NCBI RefSeq assembly: GCF_003664585.1
Contig: NZ_RCHI01000005.1
Span: 1-64,000, forward strand
Length of the DNA stretch: 64,000 nucleotides
Source: Paenirhodobacter hankyongi
GTDB lineage: Bacteria > Pseudomonadota > Alphaproteobacteria > Rhodobacterales > Rhodobacteraceae
Reading direction: 5' to 3'
In this document: positions 8,437 to 17,672 of the stretch, piece after piece
Numbering within the stretch: the first letter of the stretch is position 1
Layout of the letters: each line of letters opens with the position of its first letter
Notes under the pieces: generated by a model
Seen by the model: the letters and a program-made list of their open reading frames with translations, nothing else
What the model was told of the DNA's origin: nothing
Database searches by the model: none
Translations under genes and position numbers: made by a program

Positions 8437-9348
8437 ATGGGCGAGGCAACGGAGGGCCGGGCGCGGCTCGGGCTCGAGGGGATCGCGGCGCTGGCGCTGC
8501 CGCCGCTGTTCTGGGCGGGCAATTTCATCGTCGCGCGCGCGGCGCGTGGCGAGGTGCCGCCGATGGCGCTGTCCTGCGTTCGCTGGGGCCTTGCGCTGCT
8601 GTGCATGCTGCCCTTCGCCTGGCCCTATCTCAAGCGCGACGCGGCGTGGTATCGGGAGAACTGGAAGCTCGTGGCGCTGGTCGGCATTCCGGGCGTCACC
8701 GGCTTCAACACCCTCGTCTATGTCGGGTTGCAATACACCACCGCGACCAACGGCATGTTGCTGAACTCGACGATCCCGGTGCTGATCCTGGTGCTGGGTG
8801 CGCTGTTCTGGGGGCGGAAGATGCGCGCGCTGCAGGCGTTCGGCCTGCTGGTCTCGACCTTCGGCGTGGCCGTCATCATCTTGCATGGCGAATGGCAGCG
8901 GCTGGTGACGCTGGAATTCTCGCGCGGCGACCTGATCATCTTCGTCGCGATGATCTGCTGGGCGCTTTACACCCTTGGCCTGACGCGGATCCCGGCCTCG
9001 GTCAACCGGCTCGGGCTGCTCGCCGTGCACAGCGCGATGACGCTCGTGCTGCTGGCCCCCTTCCTCGGGCTCGAGATCGCCTCGGGCCGGGTGCCGAGCT
9101 TTTCCGGCGCCGGCATCGCGGCGATGCTTTACGTGGGCGTCGTGCCCTCGGTGCTGGCGACGCTGCTTTACATGCGTGCGGTCTCGATCGCCGGGCCGGC
9201 GCGGGCGGGGCAGTTCATCCACCTGCTGCCGGTCTATGGCGCGGTGCTCTCGACGCTGTTCCTGGGCGAGGAGCTGCACCTCTATCATGCCGTCGGTTTC
9301 GGGGCGATCCTGGCCGGCATCGTGATCGCCGGGCGGGCCGGGCGCTGA
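8437..9348 (+). CDS. EamA/DMT-superfamily membrane transporter
   Basis: A 303-aa inner-membrane protein with about ten hydrophobic segments arranged as two EamA repeats, the drug/metabolite transporter layout. Visible marks are LFWAGNFIVARAARGEVPP in the first helix, the TGFNTLVYVGLQYTTATNG block and the LLYMRAVSIAGPARAGQF block near the C-terminus. The ATG at 8437 follows a GGGAGGGAA ribosome site. It stands alone after the composite repeat. The substrate is unknown; export of amino acids or metabolites is typical of the family. Confidence 0.88.
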   Translation: MGEATEGRARLGLEGIAALALPPLFWAGNFIVARAARGEVPPMALSCVRWGLALLCMLPFAWPYLKRDAAWYRENWKLVALVGIPGVTGFNTLVYVGLQYTTATNGMLLNSTIPVLILVLGALFWGRKMRALQAFGLLVSTFGVAVIILHGEWQRLVTLEFSRGDLIIFVAMICWALYTLGLTRIPASVNRLGLLAVHSAMTLVLLAPFLGLEIASGRVPSFSGAGIAAMLYVGVVPSVLATLLYMRAVSIAGPARAGQFIHLLPVYGAVLSTLFLGEELHLYHAVGFGAILAGIVIAGRAGR

Positions 9349-9437
9349 CGCAGCGGCAGGGCTGACGCGGGGGCAGGGCGGGCGCGCCCTTTCCCTGTCG
9401 CGCCGCGGGCCTAGATAGGCCGCGGAAGGAGCCCGCC

Positions 9438-10424
9438 ATGATCCCCTATTCGATCCTCGATCTCTCGCCCATTCCCGCCGGTGCCAGCGTGGCCGAGGCG
9501 CTGGCGAACAGCGTTTCGCTTGCCCGCCATGCCGAGGCGCTCGGCTTTCACCGTTACTGGCTTGCCGAGCATCACAACTCGACCGGCATCGCCTCGGCTG
9601 CGACGGCGGTGGTGATCGGCCATGTCGCGGGCCAGACCCACAGCATCCGCGTGGGCTCGGGCGGGATCATGCTGCCGAACCATTCGCCGCTGCAGGTGGC
9701 CGAGGCCTTCGGCACGCTCGCCACGCTCTATCCCGGCCGCATCGACCTGGGCGTCGGGCGCGCGCCCGGCACCGACCAGCGCACCGCGCAGGCGCTGCGG
9801 CGGGGGATGAGCGGTGCCGACCGCTTCCCCGAGGATGTGGTCGAGCTGATGGGCTTCCTGGGCGAGGCCGACCCCGAGGCGCCGGTGCGCGCGGTGCCGG
9901 GGCAGGGCACGCATGTGCCGGTGTGGATGCTCGGCTCGTCGCTCTTCGGCGCGCAGCTTGCGGCCTATCTCGGCCTGCCCTACGCCTTCGCCAGCCATTT
10001 CGCCCCCGACATGCTGGGCGAGGCGCTCGAGGCCTATCGGGCGCGCTTCCGCCCCGGTGTCACCGCGGCACCGCGCTTCATGCTGGCGGTCAACCTCTTT
10101 GCCGCCGAGACCGATGCCGAGGCGCATCTGCTGCGCTCCTCGATGCTGCAAAGCTTCATCAACCTGCGCCGCGGCGCCGCGGGGCCGCTGCCGCCGCCCT
10201 GTGCCGATCTGACCACGGTCGCGACCCGGGCCGAGATCGCCATGGCCGAACGCGCGCTGCGGGTCGTCGCGGTCGGCAGCCCGGCCACGGTCGAGGCGCA
10301 GCTGCGCAGCTGGATCGACACCTGGCGCCCCGACGAGGTGATCCTCACCGGCCATATCCATGACCACCACGCGCGGCTGCGCAGCTTCGAGATCGGCGCC
10401 GAGGTGATGCGGCGGCTCGGCTAG
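9438..10424 (+). CDS. Luciferase-like (LLM class) flavin-dependent oxidoreductase
   Basis: A 328-aa TIM-barrel protein of the bacterial luciferase-like family. Typical blocks are RYWLAEHHN near residue 40, the [18 protein letters not shown] block, and [14 protein letters not shown]. It is likely a soluble oxidoreductase using reduced flavin; its substrate is unknown. The ATG follows a GGAAGGAG site. Its stop overlaps by 4 bases (CTAG) the stop of the convergent gene at 10421-10963. Confidence 0.9.
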   Translation: MIPYSILDLSPIPAGASVAEALANSVSLARHAEALGFHRYWLAEHHNSTGIASAATAVVIGHVAGQTHSIRVGSGGIMLPNHSPLQVAEAFGTLATLYPGRIDLGVGRAPGTDQRTAQALRRGMSGADRFPEDVVELMGFLGEADPEAPVRAVPGQGTHVPVWMLGSSLFGAQLAAYLGLPYAFASHFAPDMLGEALEAYRARFRPGVTAAPRFMLAVNLFAAETDAEAHLLRSSMLQSFINLRRGAAGPLPPPCADLTTVATRAEIAMAERALRVVAVGSPATVEAQLRSWIDTWRPDEVILTGHIHDHHARLRSFEIGAEVMRRLG

Positions 10425-10963
10425 GCCTGCCAGGCCGAGGCAAGGGTGAGGCCGACCAGCCCGACGAGGAAGATCCCCTTCTGCCAGCCCGGCACCGGCA
10501 ACCGCGCGAGCGTGCCGGGCAGCCACATCACCACGCAGGCCGCGGCGTAGAGGATTGCCAGGCGCAGGCCGAAGGCGGTGAGCGCGCGCTCGCTCTCGGC
10601 GGCCTTGCCGAGCACGTCCTGCGCCGCGAGCAGGGCGAAGGCGCCGGCGATGATGCCGGTGAGGAAGGCGATGCCCTCGCCGACGATGTCGGTCATCATC
10701 TCGACCGCGGGACGGCTTGGCAGGGCCAGCACGAACAGGCACCAGACCCCGAGCATCGCCCCCATCTGCCGGAAGCTGAGCAGCGATTGTGGCAGATGCG
10801 CCCAGCTGGCGACCGAAAGCGGCGCTCCCTCGCCGGCGAGGAAATGCAGGATCTGGGTGCCGAGGAGCGTGAAGAGGAAGGCGAGGGCGCCGGCGAGCAT
10901 CAGCAGCGCCGCCTGGATGAAGAGTTCGCCGAACGTCCCGAGCGTGGTGAAAAAGCGCGACAT
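10421..10963 (-). CDS. Small integral membrane protein of unknown function
   Basis: A 180-aa hydrophobic protein with about four membrane spans (near 15-40, 68-82, 98-115 and 132-177). It ends SAWQA and has no motif I recognise. The ATG at 10963 has a GGGGAG site upstream; a longer reading would add 24 polar residues with no ribosome site. It is divergent from rpsF and shares a 207-base upstream region with it. Confidence 0.75.
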   Translation of the reverse strand: MSRFFTTLGTFGELFIQAALLMLAGALAFLFTLLGTQILHFLAGEGAPLSVASWAHLPQSLLSFRQMGAMLGVWCLFVLALPSRPAVEMMTDIVGEGIAFLTGIIAGAFALLAAQDVLGKAAESERALTAFGLRLAILYAAACVVMWLPGTLARLPVPGWQKGIFLVGLVGLTLASAWQA

Positions 10964-11041
10964 GAAAGCTCCCCGGTCTCTGTCTTTCGTGATAACCCGG
11001 CCTTGGCCCATGCGTAAACCCGCCGGTTGCGGCAATCAGCG

Positions 11042-11070
11042 CTTGCATCGCGCGCGCCATGGCCTATAAG
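11042..11070 (+). promoter_or_regulatory. Candidate sigma-70 promoter of rpsF-rpsR-rplI
   Basis: CTTGCA/TTGCAT near 11042-11048 is followed after 16-17 bases by TATAAG at 11065-11070. The leader to rpsF would be about 95 bases. S6 and S18 can bind their own mRNA leader in many bacteria, so this leader could be autoregulatory, but I could not fold it convincingly. Confidence 0.5.
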
Positions 11071-11170
11071 GCGCGGACTTCCGCATTCATGTGAACCGGC
11101 GGAGCCTCTCGTGGTGGGCCGCGGAAGTCACTGGCCCTCCTATGAAGCCGCCCGAGAAACAGGAGCAAAC

Positions 11171-11533
11171 ATGCCGCTTTACGAGCATGTCCTCATTGCG
11201 CGCCAGGACCTGTCCAACGCGCAGGCCGAAGGTCTCGTCGAACACTTCTCGACCGTTCTCGCCGACAACGGCGGCAAGGTCGTTGCCTCGGAATACTGGG
11301 GCGTGAAGACGATGGCCTACAAGATCAACAAGAACCGCAAGGGCCACTACGCCTATCTGCGCACCGACGCCCCCTCGGCCGCGGTGCAGGAGATGGAACG
11401 TCTCGCCCGCCTGCATGACGACGTCATGCGCGTTCTGACCGTCAAGGTCGATGCGCACGAAGACGGCCCGTCGGTGCAGATGCAGAAACGCGAAGAGCGC
11501 GACGACCGTCGCGAGCGTCGCGAACGCCGTTGA
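11171..11533 (+). CDS. rpsF: 30S ribosomal protein S6
   Basis: A 120-aa S6 that binds 16S rRNA with S18. It begins PLYEHVLIARQDLS and has the conserved YWGVKTMAYKINKNRKGHY region and the RLHDDVMRVLTVKVD beta strand. The tail is highly charged (Glu/Asp/Arg). The ATG at 11171 has an AGGAG site 5 bases upstream; a longer in-frame reading from 11027 lacks one. First gene of rpsF-rpsR-rplI, 17 bases before rpsR. Confidence 0.97.
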   Translation: MPLYEHVLIARQDLSNAQAEGLVEHFSTVLADNGGKVVASEYWGVKTMAYKINKNRKGHYAYLRTDAPSAAVQEMERLARLHDDVMRVLTVKVDAHEDGPSVQMQKREERDDRRERRERR

Positions 11534-11550
11534 TCGAAAGGACCTGACCC

Positions 11551-11778
11551 ATGGCCAACAAACCGTTTTTCCGTCGCCGCAAGGTCTGCCCGTTCTCGGG
11601 CGAGAACGCGCCGAAGATCGACTACAAGGACGTCCGTCTGCTGCAGCGCTACATCTCCGAGCGCGGCAAGATCGTGCCCGCCCGCATCACCGCCGTCTCG
11701 GCCAAGAAGCAGCGTGAACTCGCCCGTGCCATCAAGCGCGCGCGTTTCCTCGCCCTGCTCCCCTACGCCGTGAAGTAA
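11551..11778 (+). CDS. rpsR: 30S ribosomal protein S18
   Basis: A 75-aa basic protein that pairs with S6 on the 30S platform. It shows the family layout [20 protein letters not shown], then [18 protein letters not shown], and ends [10 protein letters not shown] Cys remains at residue 11, although the zinc-ribbon cysteines of some homologues are absent. It sits between rpsF and rplI, 12 bases before the latter. Confidence 0.97.
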   Translation: MANKPFFRRRKVCPFSGENAPKIDYKDVRLLQRYISERGKIVPARITAVSAKKQRELARAIKRARFLALLPYAVK

Positions 11779-11790
11779 GGAGCGAGACCC

Positions 11791-12363
11791 ATGCAAGTCA
11801 TCCTGCTGGAACGTGTGGCCAAGCTCGGCCAGATGGGCGAGGTCGTGAACGTCAAGGACGGTTACGCCCGCAACTTCCTGCTGCCGCAGGGCAAGGCCCT
11901 TCGCGCGTCGGAAACGAACATCAAGTCGTTCGAGGCCCGCAAGGCGCAGCTCGAGGCCCGCAACCTCGAGACCAAGAAGGAAGCCGAAGCTCTCGCCGAG
12001 AAGCTTGACGGCCAGACCTTCGTGGTCATCCGCTCGGCCTCAGATTCGGGCGCGCTCTACGGCTCGGTCACCCCGCGTGACGCCGCTGACGCCGCGACCG
12101 CCGGTGGCTTCTCGCTCGACCGCAAGCAGGTCGCGCTGAAGGCGCCGATCAAGGATCTCGGCCTGCACGAAGTGCATGTCGTGCTGCATCCGGAAGTCGA
12201 CGTCACGATCGTGATGAACGTCGCCCGTTCGGCCGAAGAAGCCGAACTGCAGGCGTCGGGCAAGTCGATCCAGGAACTCGCTGCCGAGGCGGAAGCCGAA
12301 GCCGAGTTCGAGATCGCCGAGCTCTTCGACGAAGTCGGCGCTGCTGCCGGCGACGAGGAATAA
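11791..12363 (+). CDS. rplI: 50S ribosomal protein L9
   Basis: A 190-aa two-domain L9. The N-terminal rRNA-binding domain reads [19 protein letters not shown] and then [13 protein letters not shown], followed by the long connecting helix (about 45-75) and the C-terminal domain. An acidic tail of about 40 residues extends past the usual 150-aa core, as in other alphaproteobacteria. It is the last gene of the operon, ending before a strong terminator. Confidence 0.96.
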   Translation: MQVILLERVAKLGQMGEVVNVKDGYARNFLLPQGKALRASETNIKSFEARKAQLEARNLETKKEAEALAEKLDGQTFVVIRSASDSGALYGSVTPRDAADAATAGGFSLDRKQVALKAPIKDLGLHEVHVVLHPEVDVTIVMNVARSAEEAELQASGKSIQELAAEAEAEAEFEIAELFDEVGAAAGDEE

Positions 12364-12389
12364 TCGGGCCCAACCGCCCGGTGACCGGA

Positions 12390-12417
12390 AACCGCGCCCC
12401 TCGGGGCGCGGTTTTTT
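12390..12417 (+). terminator. Intrinsic terminator of the rpsF operon
   Basis: A 10-bp GC stem (12391-12400 with 12403-12412) with a TC loop is followed directly by a run of Ts to 12417. It lies 27 bases after the rplI stop. Confidence 0.9.
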
Positions 12418-12517
12418 CATGTGCGGCCGATGGCGCGCCGAGAGCGGCGCCCGGGGGGGGGCGTGCCTTGAAGGGGGCGTGCCGGCACGATAGGGTGGCG
12501 CGACGATGGAGGTGACG

Positions 12518-13339
12518 ATGGCGCAACGGGTTTCGGTCTTTGGCTGCGGCGTGCAGAAGGGCGGCACGACGACCCTTCATGCCTATTTCGCCGATCATCC
12601 CGGGTTGTCGGCGCCAAGCCGCAAGGAAACGCATTTCTTCGACGACGAGACGCAGGACTGGTCCTTGCCCGACTATCGCTGTTACGACGCGTTCTATCCC
12701 GGCGCGGTTCGGGGCCGGCTGCGGTTCGACATCACCCCGATCTACGGCTATTGGGAACCGTCGCTCGCCCGCATCCAGGCCTACAATCCCGAGGCGAAGC
12801 TGATCTTCCTGTGGCGCGATCCGTTCCACCGGGCGCTGTCGCACTGGTCGATGGAGGTCGGTCGCGGCGACGAGAGCCTGGGCTTTTCCGAGGCGCTTGC
12901 GACCGAGGAGGAACGCCTTGTCGTGGCGGGTCCGCTCGGTCAGGCGCGGCGGGTGCAATCCTATGTCGACCGCGGCCGCTATGCGAGCCAGCTGCGCCGC
13001 GCCTATGCGCTGTTCCCGCGCGAGCAGATCCTGAACCTGCGCTCGGAAGACCTGTTCAAGGCGCATATGGACACGCTCGACCGGATCGCCACCTTCCTCG
13101 GCATCGCCCCCTTCGCCAAGGTCGAGGCGAAGCACGAGATGAAGCGCCGCAGCAAGGGTGGGCGGAAAGGCGCGAGCCGGGCCGATTTCGATTTCGTCGC
13201 AAGCCGGCTTGCAGGCGAGATGGAGGAGTTCGCGGCGTTGAGCGGGCTCGACATCTCGGGCTGGATGAAGCCGCCTTCGGACGAGCCCGAGGCCCCGAAG
13301 GACGAGCCGAAGGGGATCCTGGCGCGTCTCTTCCGCTGA
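12518..13339 (+). CDS. Sulfotransferase domain protein (PAPS-dependent)
   Basis: A 273-aa protein with the two PAPS-binding signatures: the 5'-phosphosulfate loop QKGGTTTL (13-20) and the 3'-phosphate segment LWRDPFHRALSH (98-109). It probably moves a sulfuryl group to a carbohydrate, lipid or peptide acceptor; the acceptor is unknown. The tail is rich in Pro, Glu and Lys. The ATG at 12518 is preferred over 12506 because GGAGGTG lies just before it. It is a single gene with its own terminator, between rplI and tig. Confidence 0.85.
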   Translation: MAQRVSVFGCGVQKGGTTTLHAYFADHPGLSAPSRKETHFFDDETQDWSLPDYRCYDAFYPGAVRGRLRFDITPIYGYWEPSLARIQAYNPEAKLIFLWRDPFHRALSHWSMEVGRGDESLGFSEALATEEERLVVAGPLGQARRVQSYVDRGRYASQLRRAYALFPREQILNLRSEDLFKAHMDTLDRIATFLGIAPFAKVEAKHEMKRRSKGGRKGASRADFDFVASRLAGEMEEFAALSGLDISGWMKPPSDEPEAPKDEPKGILARLFR

Positions 13340-13383
13340 GATCCCGGGCTTTTCGAGGAAAACCGGAGTTTCTGAAAAACACG

Positions 13384-13418
13384 AAACGGCCGCGGCAGGA
13401 CCGCGGCCGTTTTCGTTT
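13384..13418 (+). terminator. Terminator after the sulfotransferase gene
   Basis: A perfect 12-bp stem (13384-13395 with 13401-13412) with a five-base loop ends in a T-rich stretch. The stem also starts with AAA, so it may work on both strands. Confidence 0.8.
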
Positions 13419-13448
13419 CATCGGATCTCGAACCTGTCGGCACAGAAA

Positions 13449-13473
13449 AAGGGCCGCCCGAGGGGCGGCCCTT
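13449..13473 (-). terminator. Terminator of tig
   Basis: An 11-bp stem (13449-13459 with 13463-13473) has a three-base loop. Read on the minus strand it is followed by five Ts (the A-run at 13446-13450). It lies 24 bases past the tig stop. Confidence 0.85.
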
Positions 13474-13496
13474 CCGAATGCGGTCGGGCGGGTCGA

Positions 13497-14831
13497 TCAG
13501 ACCTCGTCGAGAGCCTCGATGGCCTTCTGCAGGTCTTCCTTCGAGACTTCCTTCTCGGCGACTTCGGCACCGTTGACGATGAAGTCGACGACCTTGTCCT
13601 CGAAGATCGGGGCGCGCAGCTGCTGCTGCATCTGCGGGTTCTGCTGCACGAATTCGAAGAAGGCGCGCTCCTGGCCCGGATACTGGCGGGCCTGGTTCAG
13701 CACGGCCTGGGTGAACTCGGCGTCGGTCACTTCGATTTCCTGCTTGCGGCCGAGCTCGGCGAGCAGCAGGCCAAGGCGCACGCGGCGTTCGGCGAGCTTG
13801 TTGTGCTCGTCGGTCGGTTCCATCGCGCCGTGGTCGTGGCCGTGATCGTCCGGGTGCTCTTCGTGATAGAGCTGGTGGGCGATCTGATGCGCCTCAGCCT
13901 CGACCAGCGACGGCGGCAGGTCGAACTTGACCTTCGCGTCGAGCACGTCGAGCAGGCCGCGCTTCAGGATCGCGCGGGCCGCGCCCTGATATTCGGCTTC
14001 CAGACGCTCGGCGATCTGCTTCTTCAGCGCCTCGAGGTCCTCGGCACCGAACTTCTTCGCCAGCTCGTCGTCGAGCTCGGCCGCCTTCGGCGCCTTCACC
14101 TCGTGCACGTGGCACTTGAAGGTGGCTTCCTGGCCCGCGAGATGCGCCGCACCATATTCCGCCGGGAAGGTGACCTTCACTTCGACATCGTCACCGGCCT
14201 TGGCGCCGACGAGCTGATCCTCGAAGCCCGGGATGAACGAGTTCGAGCCGAGCACGAGCGGGTATTTCTCGCCCTTGCCGCCTTCGAAGGGCTCGTCGCC
14301 GAGGAAGCCTTCGAAGTCGATGACGACCTGGTCGCCCTCTTTCGCCTTCGAGCCCTTGCGGCGGTCCTCGAAGCTCTGCGCGGTCTTGGCGAGGTTTTCG
14401 AGCGCCTCGGCGACGGCGGCCTCCTCGGCCTTCACCACCAGCTTCTCGAGCTTGACGTCGCTCAGGTCGACTTCCGGGATCTCCGGCAGCGCTTCGTAGG
14501 AAACGTTGACGATGACGTCATCGCCTTCCTTCCAGTTCTCGCCGCCTTCCATCTCGACCTTCGGCTGCATCGCCGGGCGGTCGCCGGTCTTCTCGAAATG
14601 CTCTTTCATCGCGCCGTCGACGGCGTCCTGCATCGCATCGCCCAGAACGCGCGGGCCGAACTGCTTGCGCAGCATCGCCATCGGCACCTTGCCCTTGCGG
14701 AAGCCCTTCATCTCGATCTCGGGCTGCGCTTCGAGCAGCTTCTCGGTGACAGTCTTCTCGAGTTCGGCCGCGGTGACGGTGATCTGGTAGCCGCGCTTGA
14801 GGCCGTCGTTGAGGGTCTCGGTGACCTGCAT
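13497..14831 (-). CDS. tig: Trigger factor, ribosome-associated chaperone/prolyl isomerase
   Basis: A 444-aa chaperone that meets nascent chains at the ribosome exit. The ribosome-binding loop GFRKGKVP is at 43-50, the FKBP-like isomerase domain spans about 160-245 ([10 protein letters not shown] at 167-176), and the helical C-terminal arms follow. An unusual His/Asp-rich loop at about 322-343 (several HD/HG repeats) sits within the arm region. It is monocistronic, with its own terminator. It is not followed by clpP within this window. Confidence 0.95.
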   Translation of the reverse strand: MQVTETLNDGLKRGYQITVTAAELEKTVTEKLLEAQPEIEMKGFRKGKVPMAMLRKQFGPRVLGDAMQDAVDGAMKEHFEKTGDRPAMQPKVEMEGGENWKEGDDVIVNVSYEALPEIPEVDLSDVKLEKLVVKAEEAAVAEALENLAKTAQSFEDRRKGSKAKEGDQVVIDFEGFLGDEPFEGGKGEKYPLVLGSNSFIPGFEDQLVGAKAGDDVEVKVTFPAEYGAAHLAGQEATFKCHVHEVKAPKAAELDDELAKKFGAEDLEALKKQIAERLEAEYQGAARAILKRGLLDVLDAKVKFDLPPSLVEAEAHQIAHQLYHEEHPDDHGHDHGAMEPTDEHNKLAERRVRLGLLLAELGRKQEIEVTDAEFTQAVLNQARQYPGQERAFFEFVQQNPQMQQQLRAPIFEDKVVDFIVNGAEVAEKEVSKEDLQKAIEALDEV

Positions 14832-15042
14832 GGGTTTTCCTCTGTCTCAAAGGCGCGCCCGGTAGCGCGCGCAATTCCGAATTTCAGCCGCCCTTCTATT
14901 GGGCGCGCGTCTTGGTGGCAAGGTGAAAAGGCAAGGTCCGGGCGGCTTCGGCGGCGGCGGGCGGGGCCGGGGCGGGATGCCGCGCCCCCTTGCCGCCTCG
15001 GTCGCCGCCGCCTAGTGTCGGGCCGAGACGACGGAGACCCCC

Positions 15043-16194
15043 ATGAGCCCGAAACGCAGCATCTTCGAAGAGGTCGGCGCCGAGAAGCCCGCCACGCCCA
15101 CCGCCCCCAGGGGCGGGCTGATCGACGCCCGCCCGAAAGGCGCGCGCGCCGCGATCCGGGTGTGGCTGTTCGCGCTGTTCGCGCTGGTCGCGACGATGAT
15201 CGCGCTTGGCGGCGCGACCCGGCTCAGCGATGCGGGCCTCTCGATCACCGAATGGAAGCCGGTCACCGGCATCTTGCCGCCGCTGAATGACGCCGACTGG
15301 CAGGCCGAGTTCACCAGATACCAGGCGACGCCGCAATTTGCCCTGGCGAATGCGACGATGGATCTGGCCGGGTTCAAGGCGATCTACTGGTGGGAATGGG
15401 CGCATCGCGCGCTTGGCCGGATGATCGGCCTGGTCTGGGCGGCGGGCTTCGCGGGCTTTGCGCTGACGCGACGGATCCCGAAGGGCTGGGGGCTGCGGCT
15501 TTTCGGTCTGGGCGTGCTCGGCGGGCTGCAAGGCGCGATCGGCTGGTGGATGGTCAGCTCGGGGCTGGGCGACGGCATGACCTCGGTCGCCTCCTACCGG
15601 CTTGCCGTGCATCTCGGCATCGGCTTCACCATCCTCGGCCTCATCGCCTGGTATGCGCTGCTTCTGGGCCGCAGCGAGGCCGAGCTTCTGCAGGCCCGCC
15701 GTCTGGCCGAGCCGCGGCTTTTCGGCATGGCGACGGGGGTGCTGCATCTGGCCTTCCTGCAGGTGCTGCTTGGCGCGCTGGTCGCCGGCATCGACGCCGG
15801 GCGCGGCTTCACCGATTGGCCGCTGATGGGCGGGCAATTCCTGCCGCCCGAGCCGTTCTCGCTCACGCCGCTGTGGCGCAACTTCTTCGAAGACCCGGGG
15901 CTGGTGCAGTTCGACCACCGGATGATCGGCTATCTCGTGCTGATCTTCGGCGCGGTCACCGCACTGCGCGGCCGCCGTTCGGCCCATGGCGCGACCCGCA
16001 CCGCCTTCGCCTGGATGGGCGCCTGGCTTCTGGTGCAGGTGGCGCTTGGCATCGTCACGCTGATCCATGCCGCGCCGATGGCGCTTGGCCTTGCGCATCA
16101 GCTGGGGGCGGTGGTGGCCTTCGTTCTCATCCTGCGCGCGCGCTTCCTGGCGCGTTACCCGCAGGTGCAATCCATCAGGGGGGGAGCAAGATGA
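15043..16194 (+). CDS. ctaA: Heme A synthase (CtaA/COX15, type 2)
   Basis: An integral membrane enzyme that oxidises heme O to heme A for aa3-type cytochrome oxidase. The 383-aa protein has about eight membrane helices. Conserved blocks are GGATRLSDAGLSITEWKPV (57-75), the ligand region WEWAHRALGR (Glu118, His121), His190 in the AVHLGIGF helix, FDHRMIGY and HQLGA. The length and N-terminal extension match the alphaproteobacterial/mitochondrial type. Its stop overlaps the next start (ATGA), so translation is coupled. Confidence 0.94.
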   Translation: MSPKRSIFEEVGAEKPATPTAPRGGLIDARPKGARAAIRVWLFALFALVATMIALGGATRLSDAGLSITEWKPVTGILPPLNDADWQAEFTRYQATPQFALANATMDLAGFKAIYWWEWAHRALGRMIGLVWAAGFAGFALTRRIPKGWGLRLFGLGVLGGLQGAIGWWMVSSGLGDGMTSVASYRLAVHLGIGFTILGLIAWYALLLGRSEAELLQARRLAEPRLFGMATGVLHLAFLQVLLGALVAGIDAGRGFTDWPLMGGQFLPPEPFSLTPLWRNFFEDPGLVQFDHRMIGYLVLIFGAVTALRGRRSAHGATRTAFAWMGAWLLVQVALGIVTLIHAAPMALGLAHQLGAVVAFVLILRARFLARYPQVQSIRGGAR

Positions 16195-17660
16195 CGGCAT
16201 TTCAAGAGCTTGTCGCGTTTCAGCGCGAGACCGAGGCACTGGCCAGCATCGCCGAACGGCTGGGCTGGGACCAGGAGACGGTGATGCCCCGCGGCGCGGC
16301 CGAACAGCGCGCCGAGGAGACCGCCGCGCTCGAATCCGTGCTGCACGCCCGCCGCACCGATCCGCGGATCGAGGACTGGCTTGCCCGGGCCGAGGCGGAA
16401 ACGCCGTTCGAGGCGCGCTTCCTCGACCTCGCCGGGCGCAGCTACAACCGCAACACCCGGGTGCCGGCGCGTCTGGCGACGGAGCTTGCCCGCCTCACCT
16501 CGCTGTCGCAAGGGATCTGGGCCGAGGCGCGGGCCGAGGAAAACCCTGCCGCCTTCGTGCCGGTGCTGAAACAGGTGCTGGCGCTGAAGCGCGAGGAGGC
16601 CGAATGCCTGGCCGACGGCGATCTGTACGACGCGCTGCTGGATGACTACGAGCCTGGCGCGACCCACCGTTCCCTTGGTGCGATGTTCGACCGGATGCGG
16701 CCGCGGCTTGTGGCGCTGCGCGAGCGGGTGCTTGGCGCCGAATTCCGCCCGCCGGTGCTCGATCAGGTCTTCCCCGAGGCGGCGCAGTTGCGTCTCGCCC
16801 GGATCTGCGCCTCGGCCTTCGGCTATGACTGGAGCTGCGGCCGGCTCGACATCGCGGTGCATCCCTTCTCCTCGGGCTCGGGGCGCGACGTGCGCATCAC
16901 CACGCGCGTGGTGGAAAGCGATCCGTTCAACTGCCTCTATTCGACGATCCACGAGACCGGCCACGCCTGCTACGAGCTCGGCATCGACGAGGAATACGCC
17001 TTCACCCCGATGGGGCATGGCGTGTCGATGGGCGTGCACGAAAGCCAGAGCCGGATCTTCGAGAACCAGATCGGCCGCTCGGCCGCCTTCACCGGCTGGC
17101 TCTATCAGCGCATGACCGAGGCCTTCGGCGATTTCGGCATCTGCACGCCCGAGGCCTTCCACGCCTGCGTGAACCGGGTCACCCCGGGCTTCATCCGCAC
17201 CGAGGCGGACGAGCTGCATTACAACCTGCACATCATGATGCGCTTCGATCTCGAGCGCGACCTGATCGCCGGGCGGCTTGCGGTCGACGACCTCGAGGAG
17301 GCGTGGAACGCCCGCTTCGAACAGGATTTCGGCGTCGCCGTGCCCACGCCCTCGCAGGGGTTCCTGCAGGACGTGCATTGGGCGGTGGGGCTCTTCGGCT
17401 ATTTCCCGACCTATGCGCTTGGCAACGTCTATGCCGGCTGCCTGCACCAGACGCTGCGTGCGGCACTCCCCGATCTCGACGCCTCGCTGGCCGGTGGCTC
17501 GGCGCGGCCCGCGACCGAATGGCTGCGCGAGAGTCTGCATCGCCACGGCGGGCTGCGCCCGCCCGTCGAGACGATCGAGGCGGCCTGCGGCTTCGCCCCG
17601 ACCGAAGGGCCGCTCCTTGACTATCTCGAGGCGAAATTCGGCGCGATCTACGGGCTTTGA
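16191..17660 (+). CDS. M32 family metallocarboxypeptidase (Taq type)
   Basis: A 489-aa cytosolic zinc carboxypeptidase. The zinc motif HETGH is at 254-258, with the third ligand Glu284 in VHESQSR, and the family blocks DIAVHPFSSG and RITTRV precede it. The length matches thermostable carboxypeptidase Taq. The ATG at 16191 has a GGGGGAG site and overlaps ctaA by 4 bases. Its link with heme A synthesis is positional only. Confidence 0.93.
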   Translation: MTAFQELVAFQRETEALASIAERLGWDQETVMPRGAAEQRAEETAALESVLHARRTDPRIEDWLARAEAETPFEARFLDLAGRSYNRNTRVPARLATELARLTSLSQGIWAEARAEENPAAFVPVLKQVLALKREEAECLADGDLYDALLDDYEPGATHRSLGAMFDRMRPRLVALRERVLGAEFRPPVLDQVFPEAAQLRLARICASAFGYDWSCGRLDIAVHPFSSGSGRDVRITTRVVESDPFNCLYSTIHETGHACYELGIDEEYAFTPMGHGVSMGVHESQSRIFENQIGRSAAFTGWLYQRMTEAFGDFGICTPEAFHACVNRVTPGFIRTEADELHYNLHIMMRFDLERDLIAGRLAVDDLEEAWNARFEQDFGVAVPTPSQGFLQDVHWAVGLFGYFPTYALGNVYAGCLHQTLRAALPDLDASLAGGSARPATEWLRESLHRHGGLRPPVETIEAACGFAPTEGPLLDYLEAKFGAIYGL

Positions 17661-17672
17661 CCGCGACGGCCG

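Noticed and set aside
12506-12517. Upstream ATG for the sulfotransferase
   Set aside because: The next ATG, four codons on, has the GGAGGTG site at the right distance; the first has none.
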